Shown: positions 24,056-38,295 of the stretch, piece by piece
How the letters are laid out: each line of letters begins with the position of its first letter
How positions within the stretch are numbered: position 1 is the first letter of the stretch
From: Straminergon stramineum
Taxonomy: Eukaryota; Streptophyta; Bryopsida; Hypnales; Calliergonaceae
DNA length: 64,000 nt
Assembly: GCA_963920665.1 (NCBI GenBank)
Contig: OY987271.1
Span: 11,783,350-11,847,349 of the forward strand
Direction: 5' to 3'
The notes under the pieces: model-generated
Databases searched by the model: none
What the model was told of the DNA's origin: nothing
The model's input: only the letters and a program-made list of their open reading frames with translations
Program-made: the position numbers and the translations under genes

Positions 24056-26545
24056 TTAAAAACCCTCAATATATTTTTCATACAAAAATATTATAAATAT
24101 ACATTCAATTTAATCATAAATTTGTTGAATATCAAAATTACATCAATGAAAATAAAAGATGTACATGTGTATTTTTTCACAAATGATACAATGACGTAAG
24201 TTTATAGTCAAAAATTGATTTCAAATAATTAATAAAGATATGTTTTCAAAGGTTATCACAATAAATGTCAAAATTAAAATACAATTTGTTGAGAACAAAC
24301 AACTACAATAATAAGACCTATCAATTGTTTTAGGATAAATCACGAAGGAATGGGAATAATTATCACTATTAAACTATAACTACAAGGAATAATGATATAT
24401 TCAAAACATCTCAACTTTGTATTAAATCAGGGTATTTAACAATTTTATTCAATCAAGGACAAAAGAATAGTATTCTTAACATACACATAATCATTTAAGT
24501 TACATTCATATAGCTTCTCAACATTTTCAATCTGATAAAACTACTTCACTAGATTTGAAAAAATCATAAATTTTTTTTTGTTAAAACAAATTATAAAATT
24601 CCTTATTGATCTATCTTTTCTTCTAATTATTAATATACTAATTTCAGACAAAAAACCTCAATTTCAATATTTACTACTCCCTATAATCTAATTGAGCCAA
24701 CTTGTGGTGTATGAGGTTTTGGTCAATTATTGTTGTGCTTTAATTTTTTTCATGGGCAAATTAAATTATTTGTGAAAGCCCCAAAATAAAGGTTGTATGC
24801 ACCTACTCATTGGTGATGCATCTTCCACATATTATTGAGCATTTTGAACTCTAAATCAATAATTTCAGTAATTAGTGAAGGACTACTATAGTGAACGATT
24901 GCTACTAGTTACTTTCTTCCCACTCTTGAAGGCCATGGCATCTATTTGACTATAAAAATTGTAATTGTAATTTATTTCAATTGAAATTGTATAATTTGTA
25001 TTATTTTAATACAACAATCTAACATATGGACTGAAAAAAAACATTTTTGAAGTTTTGTTGAAATTATTAATATTTTTTGGTGTTGTACTCTTTGTTGAAG
25101 GGATATGGTAATGTAATGTGTATAATGAACTAGGACTTTCTCGCTCTCTTTGGTATTATTGATAAAGTAATGAAGGTTTTAAGGACTTTATTTAAAAATT
25201 TGGAGACTTCAATGAAAAAAATTCACACAAATATTAGAGCTAGCCAAGAATGGCTTCGGAAAATGGTATGAACATCTTATTGTCAAAGTATTTTTGTGGA
25301 TGCTTCTAGAACATTCATTTGGAGTAGAATGTTGAGTGTAGTATTTGTGGTGTACACTATCATAAAGAGCAAGCACAAAGATCCATGAGGTTGTTACATG
25401 ACGCCAACATACCCATTCAATAGGCCTTTTGTAATTAGGTAGACAAATCTTTACACTTGGGCTACAATATATTACCTATTTTTGACAATGTTAAGCATTT
25501 CAACATATGTCCAATATGTCTAATTGAACAATGGGGGGGATAATTTTTTCCAGTCAAGGAATAGGAATAAGGAAGATTACTATAAGAAATCCAAGTGTTT
25601 TTTTATATCTTAAATTTGTAGGTCTTGCATGTTGTGACTTGTGAGCAATGTCCACTAATTCAACATTAATGTCCAATTTTTTTGTCAAGATAGACAAGAC
25701 AAAAACATCCAACATGATGCCCAAACATTAGGTATTTTTACATCTAATGTCCAGAGGAATATGGATTTTAGGGTGCTAAAATTGTGCCATGTGGTTGCCA
25801 CCTCTACACCATGTAAGTGCCATGTGGATGCAAAAAGTCACAAGGGATTTTTTTTCATCTAGCCCATTCATGATGTGTCATTTGACATGGCACCTGACCT
25901 GGAGGTGGAAAAGTGGCGTAGAACCCCAGAAAGATGATGTGGCAAACCAAGTGAGTACACTTTTGTGTGGTTTGGAAATTTTAATATTGCTTTTTGAGAT
26001 GTAAACTTAGACATCCAGAGGTTTTTTGAGACATCAATTAGTGCATACCGTACCCATATTTGTGCAAAGTCAATAGAAATAATTATTGAAAAAAAAGTCA
26101 AAATAAAATAAAATGAAGAAGAGGAATTGTCGAATTCAACAAGAATTAAAGAGAACTTACCATCTAATATCATCAAGAGAATTTTTGATGGCAAAGTGGA
26201 GGAATTACTTCATTGATAGTCGATGAGAATGAAAGGTAAAGAGGACATTTTTACAATGAGATCCATTATCCATACATAGTTAGACAAAGAATGTGGGATA
26301 ATTTGAAGATGGGAGATTGATTGCTAGACATCTTGATGTTGCTTTAGACATTAGGTTGTTCTTTTAGACATTTTTCTTTCAACATAATTCTTGTTTTACA
26401 TACAGGTATCCTATATTAATTGATTTACTTCCTACGCTAACCACTCCACTTGTATAAAGAGCTTCTTTTTTCATACATGGTGTACATCCATTAGGAGAAG
26501 AATGGGACCTCCAGAAGACCTCTGCATCTCATCTAATAGTGAATA
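24056..26545. other. AT-rich intergenic DNA upstream of the ASI1-like gene
   Basis: No gene recognised. The promoter of the minus-strand ASI1-like gene should lie in the first few hundred bases, but no defined element could be picked out. Frames at 25789-26194 overlap on both strands and lack family motifs. Confidence 0.5.
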
Positions 26546-27063
26546 CCATGGTTGTTAGCATGTGAGCCTAAGATCTTGAGCCCATGATTAGCTTAAAAGC
26601 CTAGGCTTTTATGTTATTGGTACTTACATTATAGGTACTATCCATAGTTATAGGATGTTTATAATTATAGGTGTCTATGTTTTAGGTACCTATGTTATAA
26701 GCACCTTCATGGTTACAAGATGTTTACATACTAAGTGCCTAATTATATTATGGATGTCTAGGTTTTAGGTACCTATGTTATAAGCACCTTTCATGGTTAT
26801 AGGATGTTTACATAATAAGTGCCTAATTATATTATGGGTGTCTATGCTTTAGGTACCTATGTTATAGGCACCTTCCATGGTTATAGTATATTTATATTAT
26901 AGGTACCTATGTTACAAGCACCTTATATGGTTAAAGGGTACTCATATTATAAGTATGTATGTTATAAACACCTTCAATAGTTGTAGAATATCTACTTACA
27001 CCTAGGCTCAATGCTCATAGGCTTGCATTTCTAAGCTCATATGCTAGCGTCGTTGGATAGATG
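26546..27063. mobile_element. MITE with GCTAGCATGTGAGCC-type termini (copy 2)
   Basis: It begins TTAGCATGTGAGCCTAAG and ends with the imperfect complement CTAAGCTCATATGCTAGC. The interior shows the same repeated modules as the copy at 1493-1924, with an extra module, making it about 90 bp longer. No clear target duplication. No coding capacity. Confidence 0.65.
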
Positions 27064-28282
27064 GTTGTCCATGTTGGAGTGCAATTCTAAAAATAAATTT
27101 TTTTAATTAAAAAAACCTAAATAATGTTTCTTGTAGCTAGCACTGTTCACTATTGAATTTAGTTTTTGAAGGGGAAGACACCTTTTGAAGGCTCCATTTT
27201 TCTCCTAATGCATCCCTTTTCCTTTTTTTACAAAACATGTCATATGGTTGCCCTTCCCTTAATTTTTTGACATCTGGTCAACATTTTACCTCAACCCACA
27301 ACAACTTTTTAAAACCTACCTATAGTCAAAACATGTTTGCTCATTGACATGGTAGTATTATGTTTTTTGGACGTTCAAAAAACATCACTATATTTGCATC
27401 CATGTCAAATAAAACATAAATGTCAATGATAGCATTAATTTGTTTTTACAGTAATTTGCCAATGTTCTATGCAACATTTACAAAAATCTACTTTTTAGGG
27501 CCATCTTCTCTCTGACATCTTGATATTTAGAAAACCATCGATATCTATGTCAAACTTAAAAAACTTGGGTTTTTTTAATGGCAATTGAATTACTTTTGCT
27601 AGTTTTTCATCAAATGTGGTTTTAATAAAAATTAAGTAAGTCTAGATTACAATAGGACTTGTTTTTAATGTATAGGCAAACCTATTTTCCAAAACTAAGA
27701 TATGTTATGAAAAGGTATCATTGTGTTATTCATCACACAACAATGAAGTTGCGAAACCACATCACATTCCCCTCATTCATGAAAATAGTTCACCTTATAT
27801 TGTTCAAATAGTATAGTTATAAAAAAATAGGTGATATATCTTACACATCAAGAAGCAACCACCATATAGACAAAATCAAGGAATTGTAGATGGTACATGG
27901 TCTATGGGTGTTGACATGGCCAACATTAGCAAAGTTCTAATGAGTGCAATAGAGTTATAGTCATTGAAGTTGATGCTTAAGGCATAAGTTGATGCGCATA
28001 TCCTTGGTCTACATCAATGAGTTTTCAGTATCTTGTTATCTACCACAGCGAAAGAGAGTTTCATTTTGCAATTTTGGTGGAGTTATGACTTTTTTAAATA
28101 TTAGATACAAAATAGGAATGGCAATTTATATTTCCAAAGACTCATCTAACTTTCTAAGGCCCTAGTTAGTGATCACTCAGAGAGAGAGTAATAAATCCCC
28201 TCCTATTGTAGAGATTCAATTTGATCAAAAAATGCAAAAATTACATTGCAATTGATGTGATGGCCTTTGACTTGGCATTGGT
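27064..28282. other. Intergenic, nothing recognised
   Basis: AT-rich sequence without extended frames, repeats or transposon termini that I can support. Confidence 0.5.
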
Positions 28283-28286
28283 TTAA

Positions 28287-29233
28287 CCCCTAAAGGTATT
28301 TGACTATGTTTTCACCAAAAACGCTCCAAAATTGTCATCTCTAGTACAAGTACCAAACTTTAGAAAAAAATACGTTTTGAGACAAATGTAACAATAGGAT
28401 CTTGTAGTAAGTTAGTTTGGGAAGATGTGGAAAAAATTTCAGAAATTTCCACCGTTTGGATTGCAAGATATTAGCATTTGAAGTGACAAAAAGCCATTTC
28501 TTGGTCCTGCAAAAATCCGTGCAAATGCACTTCACAAGGTCAGATTATTATGAAAAAATGTCCAAAATGGTTGTAACTCTTTGGATTCATTATTCAGGTC
28601 ATGTTGGCTACATGCTTGAAAAAGTTTAGATCATTTGGAATTGTACAACATATAGGGAAAAAATAGTAAGTTGAAAGAAGTAGAGAATGATTCAAAATAC
28701 TAAATTGTTAATAATTTATTTATGGAATTGGAAAATTCCAATCCCAGTGGTTAAATTGTTGTAATAAAAAATCTACACCTCATTTTTTTAAAATTTTTTC
28801 CAAAAATATTAAAAATTGAGTTAAATAAAGGTCTTCAAAGTTTATTTTAGAGTAGAGATTCCATTACTACCCACAAACTACCCACAACTAAAACTCTTCA
28901 TAACTTTCATCTCATAAATCAAAATGGAATGATTCAAAGCTTTCCATGTATGTACAAATCAGTAAAATAAATTTCAAATTTTTATTTTAAAAAAAATGAT
29001 TTTTAAAGAAGTTTTTTCTGCTGCCTGGGTTGCCCGCCAAGCAATGAAAACTACATATCATACAATAACTTTTAACCATGTATTCAAAATTTATGAAAAT
29101 TGTTGGGTCTTAAAGCTAATACTTGGGCACATGTTGTGTGAAAATTTCAAAGAAAAAAACATAAAAATTCCATCCATAGTGAGCTGCCCAAAATCGCTAT
29201 GTTGCCAAAAAACATTGTTTGGTCCTTTAGGGG
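28287..29233. mobile_element. TTAA-flanked 947-bp element, family P1 (copy A)
   Basis: Perfect TTAA lies outside both ends (28283-28286 and 29234-29237). The termini are CCCCTAAAGG and its complement CCTTTAGGGG. The interior is homologous to 37372-38295 and to the element starting at 63069. Frames inside (28341-28535 minus, 28417-28629 plus, 28996-29253 plus) are shadows without transposase motifs, so it is non-autonomous. Confidence 0.85.
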
Positions 29234-29237
29234 TTAA

Positions 29238-30283
29238 AGCTAGTCTCGTATAGAATATATTTGTTAAGTGCTAGAGTATTGAGGAACCTACTTTAGACAT
29301 TTAACAAATTTGTTTAAACATTAGTGACTATAATCTATTATGATTTTATATTTTAATTTTTCATTAATTCTTAATTGCTATGTTTAGCAAAATAAGACCT
29401 TTCTTCATGTCATTGTCATTGTTGTAAGATCATAGGATTCTTTCAAATTCCATCTTAATGCATGCATCTGAGTAAATTTTCCTAAGAACTTCATTAACTT
29501 CTCTATTTTATTGAGTAAATTGATATTTTTTCAATAACATTCGTATTTTGATTAATTATTGGAGACTAAAGTAATTCTTTTTGAAAGCAATTGTCGTTTG
29601 AATTTTTTGATTTTCACATCATTTTCCTCTTCTAAATTCAAAATGTTTAGATCTTTTGAATTTGTAATATCTACTTTCATCAATCCAGGAAAGAAATTCA
29701 TTAATTTGAACCACACTTTCAATACTAAAATAAGGCTTTGATGCTCTGTACTCTACCACTAATGCTCATTAAAGATTGAAAAATTTGAAGTTCTATTTTC
29801 AACTTACAAGACCTTGATGGTGGAAGTTTGATCCTCATAGTCTCACGCAATGACACGGATTTGGAAACTTGAAAAGAGTGGTCTTCATAATAGGTTGTCT
29901 TCCTCTAGAGAACAAGCATACAATGGAATAACATATTCAAACAAAGTATTAGAAGTAAAAACCACAATAGGCCTAGAGGTGAGTTAATCAAATGCGCCAA
30001 ACTACTACTGGGTAAAGCAATTTCTATTGAAATGGATTATTATTGAAGGTAAAATTTTGCTTCCCCAACAAATCTTTGTATCATATGCAATAGCTTCAAT
30101 CTTCACAATTATAAACAAAAGCATTATTATTGCAAGCCATAATAAGATTCTTTCAATTTATATCTTCATGTAGGCATCTTAGTAAATTTACTTTAAAAAA
30201 TGCATCAATTTTTTATCTTATTAGATGGATTGATGTATGTTTGAAAAAAATTTGATTCATTCTATTTTGATTAACCTTACAAC
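29238..30283. other. Intergenic, nothing recognised
   Basis: AT-rich, with only short unconvincing frames (29559-29741). No motif or repeat that I can support. Confidence 0.5.
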
Positions 30284-30570
30284 CTCTAAAGTCCCAAATT
30301 TACCCTTGGGGACAATTGAAGGTTCAACTCAATTTCTTGAAGGTTCAATTGAGTTCTAAGATCTCAATTTTTGGTAAAATTTTTAGAACTTTGTCTTATT
30401 TTTAGAACTTTACTGGCTTTTCTAGAAATATAATATATATTCAAATCAATGAATGGGAGCAAAAGTTATGCCACATGAAGCTCAAAATAGTCAAATTTGG
30501 GCAACAAAATAAATCACAAAAAATTGAAATAACTTTTTTTATCTTTATTTTCTATAGATCATATTTTTGT
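30284..30570 (+). mobile_element. Decayed P2-family TTAA-type element
   Basis: It starts CCTCTAAAGTCC after a TTACAA flank and shares with 63510-63920 the order: 'TTGGGGACAA'-like block, 'CTCAATTTTTGGTAAAATTT' block, then 'GGGAGCAAAAGTTATGCCA'. The right end is not identifiable. Confidence 0.5.
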
Positions 30571-31140
30571 CTATATATGATATGATTGATTCATTTCATT
30601 AATATTGCAATTACTCCTAGGAGTATGTAGGTAGTCTTGATGTCAATTCCTTGTATAAAGTGTAGTCTTTATAGTGAATATCTAAGGCCATTTCTAAAGA
30701 ACCTTGAATTGTTGCAATATTGAGTTTTGACTTGTGATGCAAGGCAAGAAATTTGGAGTATGTTTTTGCTATCTAGCATTGATAGGATTGAAGACATAAA
30801 GCAAGTAGGGAGAAGGTTTTGCATAGATAAGGTTTCATGGTTTCAAATTGATAGACATTCTTATATGATTAGTGATTACCTAAATCCTAATAAATCCTAC
30901 ATAAAACATCTAACTCTCTCTATTGGCAATAATAAACTACAATACTAAACAAGTTTTACAAATATGAATATAAATAAGTAAATTTGGACATGAAATATTT
31001 CTTTAATTTTCAAGGGTCAAAATTGTATTATTATTATATTTTTCTATCTTTATTAAAATTAAAATATTACAATTGTGGATGATGAGGATGAATGGAAATA
31101 TAATTTATTTATATGAAGGAATAGTTGAGGTTGCACTTGT
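30571..31140. other. Intergenic, nothing recognised
   Basis: AT-rich. The 73-codon frame at 30727-30948 has no family signature. Confidence 0.45.
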
Positions 31141-31575
31141 CTAGCTTCATTTCATGGCTTTAGTTGTGTGGCAAATGATTGCATGGCCATGTCATGGCTT
31201 CGTTTCCTTGTTTTAGTCATTTGGCCTTATGATTCCATAATTCCATGGCCATATTATGGCTTCATTTCATTATTTGTCATTTGGACTCATGATTCTATAA
31301 TTCTATGTAACTATGTCATGGCTTCATTTCATTATTTGTCATTTGGACTCATGATTCTATAATTCTATGTAACTATGTCATGGCTTCATTTCATTCTTTG
31401 TAGTTGTTTGGCCTCATGATTCCATAGCCATGTCTGTAGCTTCATTTCATTGTTTTCTTCGTTTAGCCTTGTGACTCCATGGCCAAGTCATATCTAAGTG
31501 ACTTTTTACACCTAATGCACCCCATATTTGTCAATACAAAAATGTATATCACCAAATGGCTAACCAATTTCCAAC
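31141..31575 (+). repeat. Tandem repeat including a perfect 62-bp duplication
   Basis: Units of about 60 bp each contain 'atggcttcatttcatt', 'catttgg.ctcatgattc' and 'atggcc'. Two adjacent units, 31261-31322 and 31323-31384, are identical, indicating a recent duplication. The downstream part ('caccaaatggctaa') is shared with a dispersed copy at about 34505-34760. Confidence 0.8.
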
Positions 31576-34504
31576 TTGAAGGACATTACTTTGTAAATTT
31601 GATATATTTTAGTTTTTTCTATTTGAAAATGAATTGGATTTAAGAATTGAATGATCTATCAATATTACCAAGGATCATATAAAATGCATAAGTCTTAAAA
31701 ATACCATATCTTGAGAATTAGTTTTGTATTCACATTAGGACTCTTTTGCTCACTTGGTTGACAATTAAGATTAACTTATAATTATGAAAATTTTAATTGT
31801 CAAAATTTAAATCTTTAAATTTTGCATTATATACATTTGTATACATATTTGAAATTTTATGACCTTTCAATTTTCAAAATTCTATAATTATAAATCATAA
31901 TGGATAAATTAATAAAATTTAGAAAGTTGTAGCTTGTACATTTAAATTTGAAAATTTGAAAATTAATTCAAGAATGAAAATTATTAAATTCATAATTATG
32001 TGAAAATTTAGAATTAATTAAAAGAATTCATTCTAAATTTTATTGTTTATAAAATTATCAACAAATTTTTTTTTTGGCAGGGAACACAAAGTCACTAACC
32101 AACCTTTTAGGCGGGTAGATTTCACCTTAGTTTGCAATCTGACACTAGCATTTCTTGATCTCCACTAATTCAATTTTTTTCTATGCAAGGTATTTCACTT
32201 TGTCCTTATGCTTATCAACAATAGAGTTTCTTAGACATCCATCATCAAGTCACCAACTAGCCTTTGGGAATCTTGAGCACATATCACTTAAGTCTACAAT
32301 ATGACACTAATAACTTTTTGTAAACTTGCATTTAGGAAGAAGGGAAAGAAGTGCTTAGGGCGGAGTTGTGCCAAACACACAAAGGTTCATCTTAAATATA
32401 AAAAGGTTAAAAATATAACCATTTTATGCATGTTTTGTGTGGTCCAAATTAAGGATGAGTTTTGTTTCTACTCTAAAGCTAAATGCTATCCATGCTACCA
32501 TGGATGACCGATTCATCTTCAATGATAATAAATTGGGGCATTTGTCAAATTTTACTCCTTTTTTTTATGAAGATTTTAGACCTCATACGTGTTTCATGTT
32601 TCATAAGGAACTTCTATAGAAATGATTATGATTTAGAAATCCATACTACCTTTGTAAAGATTGCAAAACTTTGCTTTAATATTTCAAGTACCAATAGAAG
32701 CTAAGGAAAGGTCAAATGAGAACAAACCCATAAATATGTACCTACATCTATTGGTAGTGTACAAAAGATGCAAATAATTTAACTTGTAATATATAAAACA
32801 GATTCACCAAAAGTACCTCATAGATGTAAAAGAAATGGCTTTTCTAATTATACTAATGTCTACTCCAGAGAATTGGTTAATTTCATTTTGAACATATGAG
32901 ACCATTTTGTCATTGGAACATTAGCTTGAATATTTCAAATTATAAACAAAGACCTTAGGTGCACTACATCAAAAGAAAGATGGAATACTTATATAGTTTG
33001 GGGATTGTAGTCTAGGAGATGACAATCTCAGGCAATGCTACTAGTGGTAGTACTTGCCATGATAGAAGGTTAGATGAACCTTTGAGATTGCAATTGGCAT
33101 CTAGTGGAATCTCAATGGCTTTGACACCACCCCAATATTCTCCAACTTATAAAACATTATTTTGATCTTCATATCTACAAATCTCTTTGATACATGTAGA
33201 CAATAGGTTGTCTAAATTCAAAATTTAAACTTGAGATTGAGGACCAAAGTACTAGTACATTCACTTTAGGAATAAATTTAGAATTGAAAAGATAAGAGAC
33301 ACACATGTTTTTAGACCTTCACATTTTTGCATTTCAACACTCCTAGCTAATTTGGTCATGCATTAAAGACCCATGAAATGAGGAGGCAAAGACTTAATAT
33401 AACAAAACAAGAACTAAAGGAGTGGCCTACTTAGGTTGGAATAGCACGTACCCAAAGTTGAAGACTACAAACAAAAGGAGCTAGAAAGCAAGAACAATAG
33501 TCAAAGAAACCATGTGATGGCTTTGTTCAAGATTATAAACCTAACATTAGAGGAGAATTGGGGTCTCGACATGCCTAGTGCTTTTGACTTGGAAAATAAT
33601 TGTTTGGTTTTAGAAAAGGAATTAGGTCCATTTATATAGTCATCGTCATACATTTCCATCAAACCTAGGGCCCTATGGGATGTTGGTGGTACATTCCAAT
33701 TGGCAACAAGGCACTCGTGCCTAGCCTATGTGGCAATGGGTGCGTGCCCTTGTCATGTACTATACAATACAAGGTCCATGTTGGTATGTTGCCACTTTAG
33801 GCACTGAGGATGTCAAATTGAAAAATATATTTTGGTTACCAAGATGATTGTTGGCATGATAGTTGGCAACAATGATTATGTTATAATTTCCATGGGACAA
33901 GCAAATGATGCCATCATTCTTCATTTTTTTTTCAATGATTTGTTACTACTTGTGGCAACTCCTCCAAAATCCAATGTCATCACCAAGGCTCCACATTGTA
34001 CACAACCATGTTGGCATTATTTTCTAATTTCTGGAGGAGATTTTTCAATATTAGCCAATTCCAAATTGGGCATCTTAACATCTTTGGACCCCAATTCTTG
34101 TCTAATGAGATTGGGGACAATGAATAATGGACCATAGATCATACAATTGTAGGGTTAAGTCTAGAAGATTAAAATGTTTTAGGCTTTCTAGAGTTGGAGA
34201 AAGTGAAAAAAGGATTTGTTGTGAGGGTGAGTACCTTGGAGGAATCCCAAAGGCTATACCCAAAGATAGGAAGTAAAGGCAAAAGGTACTACCAAGAACC
34301 CTATTTTTGAAGTCAACTATAAAGTCAAACAAAACATTATAATGTTTTATTTGACTTTAAAGTTTACATAAAAATTGGTAGATGTCATCTAAAATTGTGT
34401 TATATATACATGGATTTCTTATAGTGAGTGAAGTTTTGCAATTGGGAGTTGGGACTCTTGGCATCTAAACATTTGCACATGTTTGCATTTGAGGACTTTT
34501 AGCC
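31576..34504. other. AT-rich intergenic DNA
   Basis: No gene recognised. A weak duplication of about 170 bp occurs at 32080-32320 ('aagtcac.aac', 'tctgacactag' / 'tatgacactaa'). Frames at 32301-32704 and 33832-34137 lack family motifs. Confidence 0.45.
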
Positions 34505-34910
34505 AACTGAGTCATGCACTAAAGACATACAAATTATATGAAGCAATAGTCGTGATTTTACTCGTTTGCCTTCATTTCATAGTTTTCATTGTGTGGCATC
34601 ATGATTCCATAGCCATTTTGTGGCTTCATTTCATCAATTTAGCTATTTGGCCTCTTGACTTCATGGACAAGTCTTGTCTAAGTCACTCTTCACAACTAGT
34701 ACATCCTACATTTGTTAGAAGTATATATCACCAAATGGCTAAACAATCTCATACCTAAAGGTCATCAATTCTTTTTTGTAGTACATGAATGGACATACAA
34801 ATTACTTGAAGCAACCATTTTGGCCTCCCTTGTGGCTTTATTTTATGAATTTGGTCATGGCTGTAATAATTGTGTCTATTTGTACCTAGTGCACTTTATA
34901 TTTTTCAATA
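34505..34910 (+). repeat. Dispersed copies of the 31141-31575 repeat
   Basis: Contains 'cttcatttcat', 'catgattccatagcca', 'gacttcatggacaagtc' and 'tatatcaccaaatggctaa', in the same order as 31390-31560, followed by a second, more diverged partial unit from about 34780. Frames here follow the repeat and are not genes. Confidence 0.6.
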
Positions 34911-35963
34911 CATAATATATAGATATAGAGGCATAAATATTAAATACATATAAATATTCCTTAAACCAGTTCCAATCTACAAAACATCATTAAAATTTCA
35001 CAAAGCAAATTCAAGTTTTGATTTATTTTTTGTTATTTTCAAATGCATACATCATAGTCAAATTTTCAAACTAATTTCCACATCCCCTAGTATTCAATGA
35101 ATTTTGAAGTGGACAAGGACCCACTAGCACATCAAAAAATGAAAAATACTCTCTCCATATCTCACAAATAGTAAACTATTTGACACTAAAATGTTGCATA
35201 TGCATTCATGAAAAGGTGAAGGTTAGTTGAGATCATATGGTTACCATTATAATTTTTAGATTTTCTATATCAATTTCAAAAATCTTCATAATTATGGCTT
35301 TCTTTTGGATGGTTTTTCTATAAACTTAATGTAAATGGAAGATAAGTGTTTAATTGAAAACTTACTCCATTACATTCTTCATTAATCTTTTTTCATTATT
35401 TTTATCATTTGAAAACATCAACTTCTTTTTATTTTTCAAACTTTTAATCTTCCACTTTCAATTTTATAGGAAATTATGTAATATAGTTTAGCAATAAAGA
35501 ATAAAATGTTCTAATCTTAATTACATTTTTTTAAAATAAAAAAAATAAAAATTCTTGGAATATATATAAGTTGACAAAGTCACTACACTAGTTTAAATAT
35601 ATCCTTTTTCTCTATATTTTTCCTTCATTTGTCAACTACATGTCTACATCACAGAGAGGTTCTACAAGTTTCTAAGAGCATGGAATGAGTAGGGAAGAGT
35701 CTTTCGACATACAATTGAAAAACATTTGGTATTTTGATCTTTTATAATTTAGCTACAAACTTTAGATGAATATTAGGAAAAAATTCAAAATTCAAAATTT
35801 TATTATTATTTTTATATAATTTTCTAAAAATGAAAAATGAAAAATGAAAAAAATGAAAATATTAGAAGAGTGTAGGATCTAATATTTTTCTTCGTTTGTT
35901 TTTCTAAAGTAAGGTTTATATGTCCCATTAGAATATAGTCTAGCATTATTCAAATACAATCAT
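34911..35963. other. Intergenic, nothing recognised
   Basis: AT-rich, with poly-A/T runs. No gene or element termini found. Confidence 0.5.
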
Positions 35964-35967
35964 TTAA

Positions 35968-36537
35968 CCCCTAAAGGACCAAGGCACATTTTAGACACAA
36001 ATTGTGAAAAGTTGCCACTTTTTAGGGCATTGAGAAAAACTGAAAAAAAAAAGATTTTTTTCAAAATTCAACCTTACAAATTTGTACTAGATTACTATGG
36101 GAATGTGTGGAAAAAATTTCAGAAACTTTGACTATATGGATTGAAATATTATAACGTTTGAAGTTAGGGGAAAAAGTTTTTTTTCTACCTTGCCCGACAG
36201 GGCCAGCAGCCTTTAACTCCTCCTAGAGTGAGATTTTTACACTACACATGGTTATTTTTTTTGACATTTTCATCTAATATTATATAAGTTACATACCTGC
36301 CAAATTTCAGAAGTAGAGGAGGTGTTTTGCACATGCTGCCCGAAGCTGCCCGAAAAGTTTAGGGCAGCCTAACTTTTGATCCAGGCACCCGATCGGAAAA
36401 ATAATTACATACCCATTTAGGGGATACATGTTCACACCTTGATTCAAAATTTGAAGAACATCCATTACAAAATGACTTCATACAAACCTACCCAAGATTA
36501 CCTGTGTATGTTCAACGGTCATTCGGTCCTTTAGGGG
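35968..36537 (-). mobile_element. TTAA-flanked 570-bp element, family P2 (copy B)
   Basis: TTAA at 35964-35967 and 36538-36541 bounds termini CCCCTAAAGGACC and its exact complement GGTCCTTTAGGGG. Read on the minus strand, its interior aligns in order with the 411-bp element at 63510 ('GGGTAGGTT.TATGA', 'ATCGG.TGCC.GG..CAAAAGTTA'), with extra sequence. It is locally GC-richer (a GGGCAGC-type repeat near 36340). No transposase frame. Confidence 0.85.
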
Positions 36538-36541
36538 TTAA

Positions 36542-37371
36542 CTATTTACAAAAATTGCACCCTAATTTCGAACATTTTAAGGATTTTTTTCATACTGCTC
36601 AATTAAATTGCCTCCAATTTTGTTGTTGCAAACAAAATTCAATACAATGTACAACTATACTCAATTATCATTTTACTACTTTCAAAGGGCAAATTCTTTT
36701 TAGAGGGCTACTTAGGGGTTAGTCATCTATTGCTTTATATGAAAAACTAGTTTCTTCGGTAAAATTCTTCCAAATAAGTTAAAAGCAAAAACTAAAATCT
36801 GAAACCAGAAGTCAATGAAAGTTCTTTAGCATCAATTTTCTAAGAAACATTGCCTTTAATGACATTTAAAATAAAGATCTATTGACATTTGGTGACCATA
36901 AATCCTATCTACAAATGTCTATGCAAAGTCTTACACTCGGATTTTCTTTTTTGAAAATATATTTTCAATTAACAATAACGCTTTAAGATTTTCATATTGA
37001 ATAATAACTAAATTTTCAAATTATAGTATTCTTCACATTTTATAAAATTTCTCATATGTACAATAAATTTTAAAATTATTTAATGGATGAAATTAGATAT
37101 TCAGCAAAGAAAGAAGAGTTGTTTGAAAGGGAGTACTGACTAAGAAGAACATCCATAATGGTCGAAATTTGGTAATCATATAAGTAATCCAACAAGCAAC
37201 ATAAAGTTGACATTTTGGAGTAGTAGATTTTTTCTAATTGGATGTATCATCCCAATAGAGTGTACCTATTTGGTATATGGTATAGTCCAAATGCATCACA
37301 TGGATTCAAAGGCATAATAAAAGACCTCCATTACAAATCTATACGGAAAGAACAATCAAAATGGGTGCTAA
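36542..37371. other. Intergenic between two TTAA elements
   Basis: AT-rich, without recognised gene. An isolated 'CTTAGGGGTTA' at about 36711 resembles a TTAA-element terminus, but no partner was found. Confidence 0.45.
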
Positions 37372-38295
37372 TCCCTAAAGTTCCTTGACTAAGTTTTTCA
37401 CTAAAAATGCTCCAAAACTGCCATTTCTAGTACATGTAACAAATTTGAGAATAAAAAACATTTTTGGGCAAATGTAACTGTAGGATCTTGTATTATGCTG
37501 GTTTGAGAAGATGTGGAGAAAATTTCAGAAATTTCCACAATGTGGATTGCAAGATATAAGCATTTGAATTAACAAAAATCCTTTTTTGGGCCCTTCGGAA
37601 ATCGGAAATAGGGTAGCTGCACTTTACAAGGTCACATTTGTATGAAAAATCTCCAAAATAGTGGTTCTTCTCTGGATTCATTTTCCAAGGCAAGTCGGCT
37701 ACATGGTTGAAAATTTTAGATCATTTGGAATTGTACATCATATAGGAAAAAAATACCAAGTAGAAAGAAGTAGAAAATGATTCAAAATATTCAATTGTTA
37801 AAAATTTAGTTATGGAATTGAGAAATGCCAATACCAATGGTTGTAATGTTGTAATAAACAATCTACATTCTATGAATTTATTTTTTCCAAAAAATATTTA
37901 AAATTGAGTTAAATAAAGGACTTCAAAGTTTATCTTAGAGTAGAGAATCCATAATTGCCTACAAACTAAAACATCTTATAACTTTTGACTCATTGATCAA
38001 AATGGAATGATTCAAAGTTGTCTATGTATATAGAAATCTAGAAATCCAATTTCCAATTTTTATTTTTGTAAAAAGTGATTTATTTGTCTAGGTTGCCCAA
38101 CCTAGGAAAAAAATACATAATTATCATACAATAACTTTTTAACTATGTGGTCAAAAGTTATGAAAATTGTTGGGCCTTTAAAACTTTGTTCCCATATTGT
38201 GTCAAAATTTCTGAGAGAAAGAATAAAATTTTTATTTGTAGTGAGTTTCCTAAAATTGCTATGTTGCCAAAAATTGCAGTATGATCCTATAGGGG
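37372..38295. mobile_element. TTAA-type 924-bp element, family P1 (copy C)
   Basis: Homologous along its length to copy A (28287-29233). Left flank CTAA (one change from TTAA) then TCCCTAAAG; right end CCTATAGGGG then TTAA at 38296-38299. It contains the uninterrupted sequence 'AATTTAGTTATGGAATTG' (about 37803-37820), which is the empty site for the nested insertion at 63510. Confidence 0.82.
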
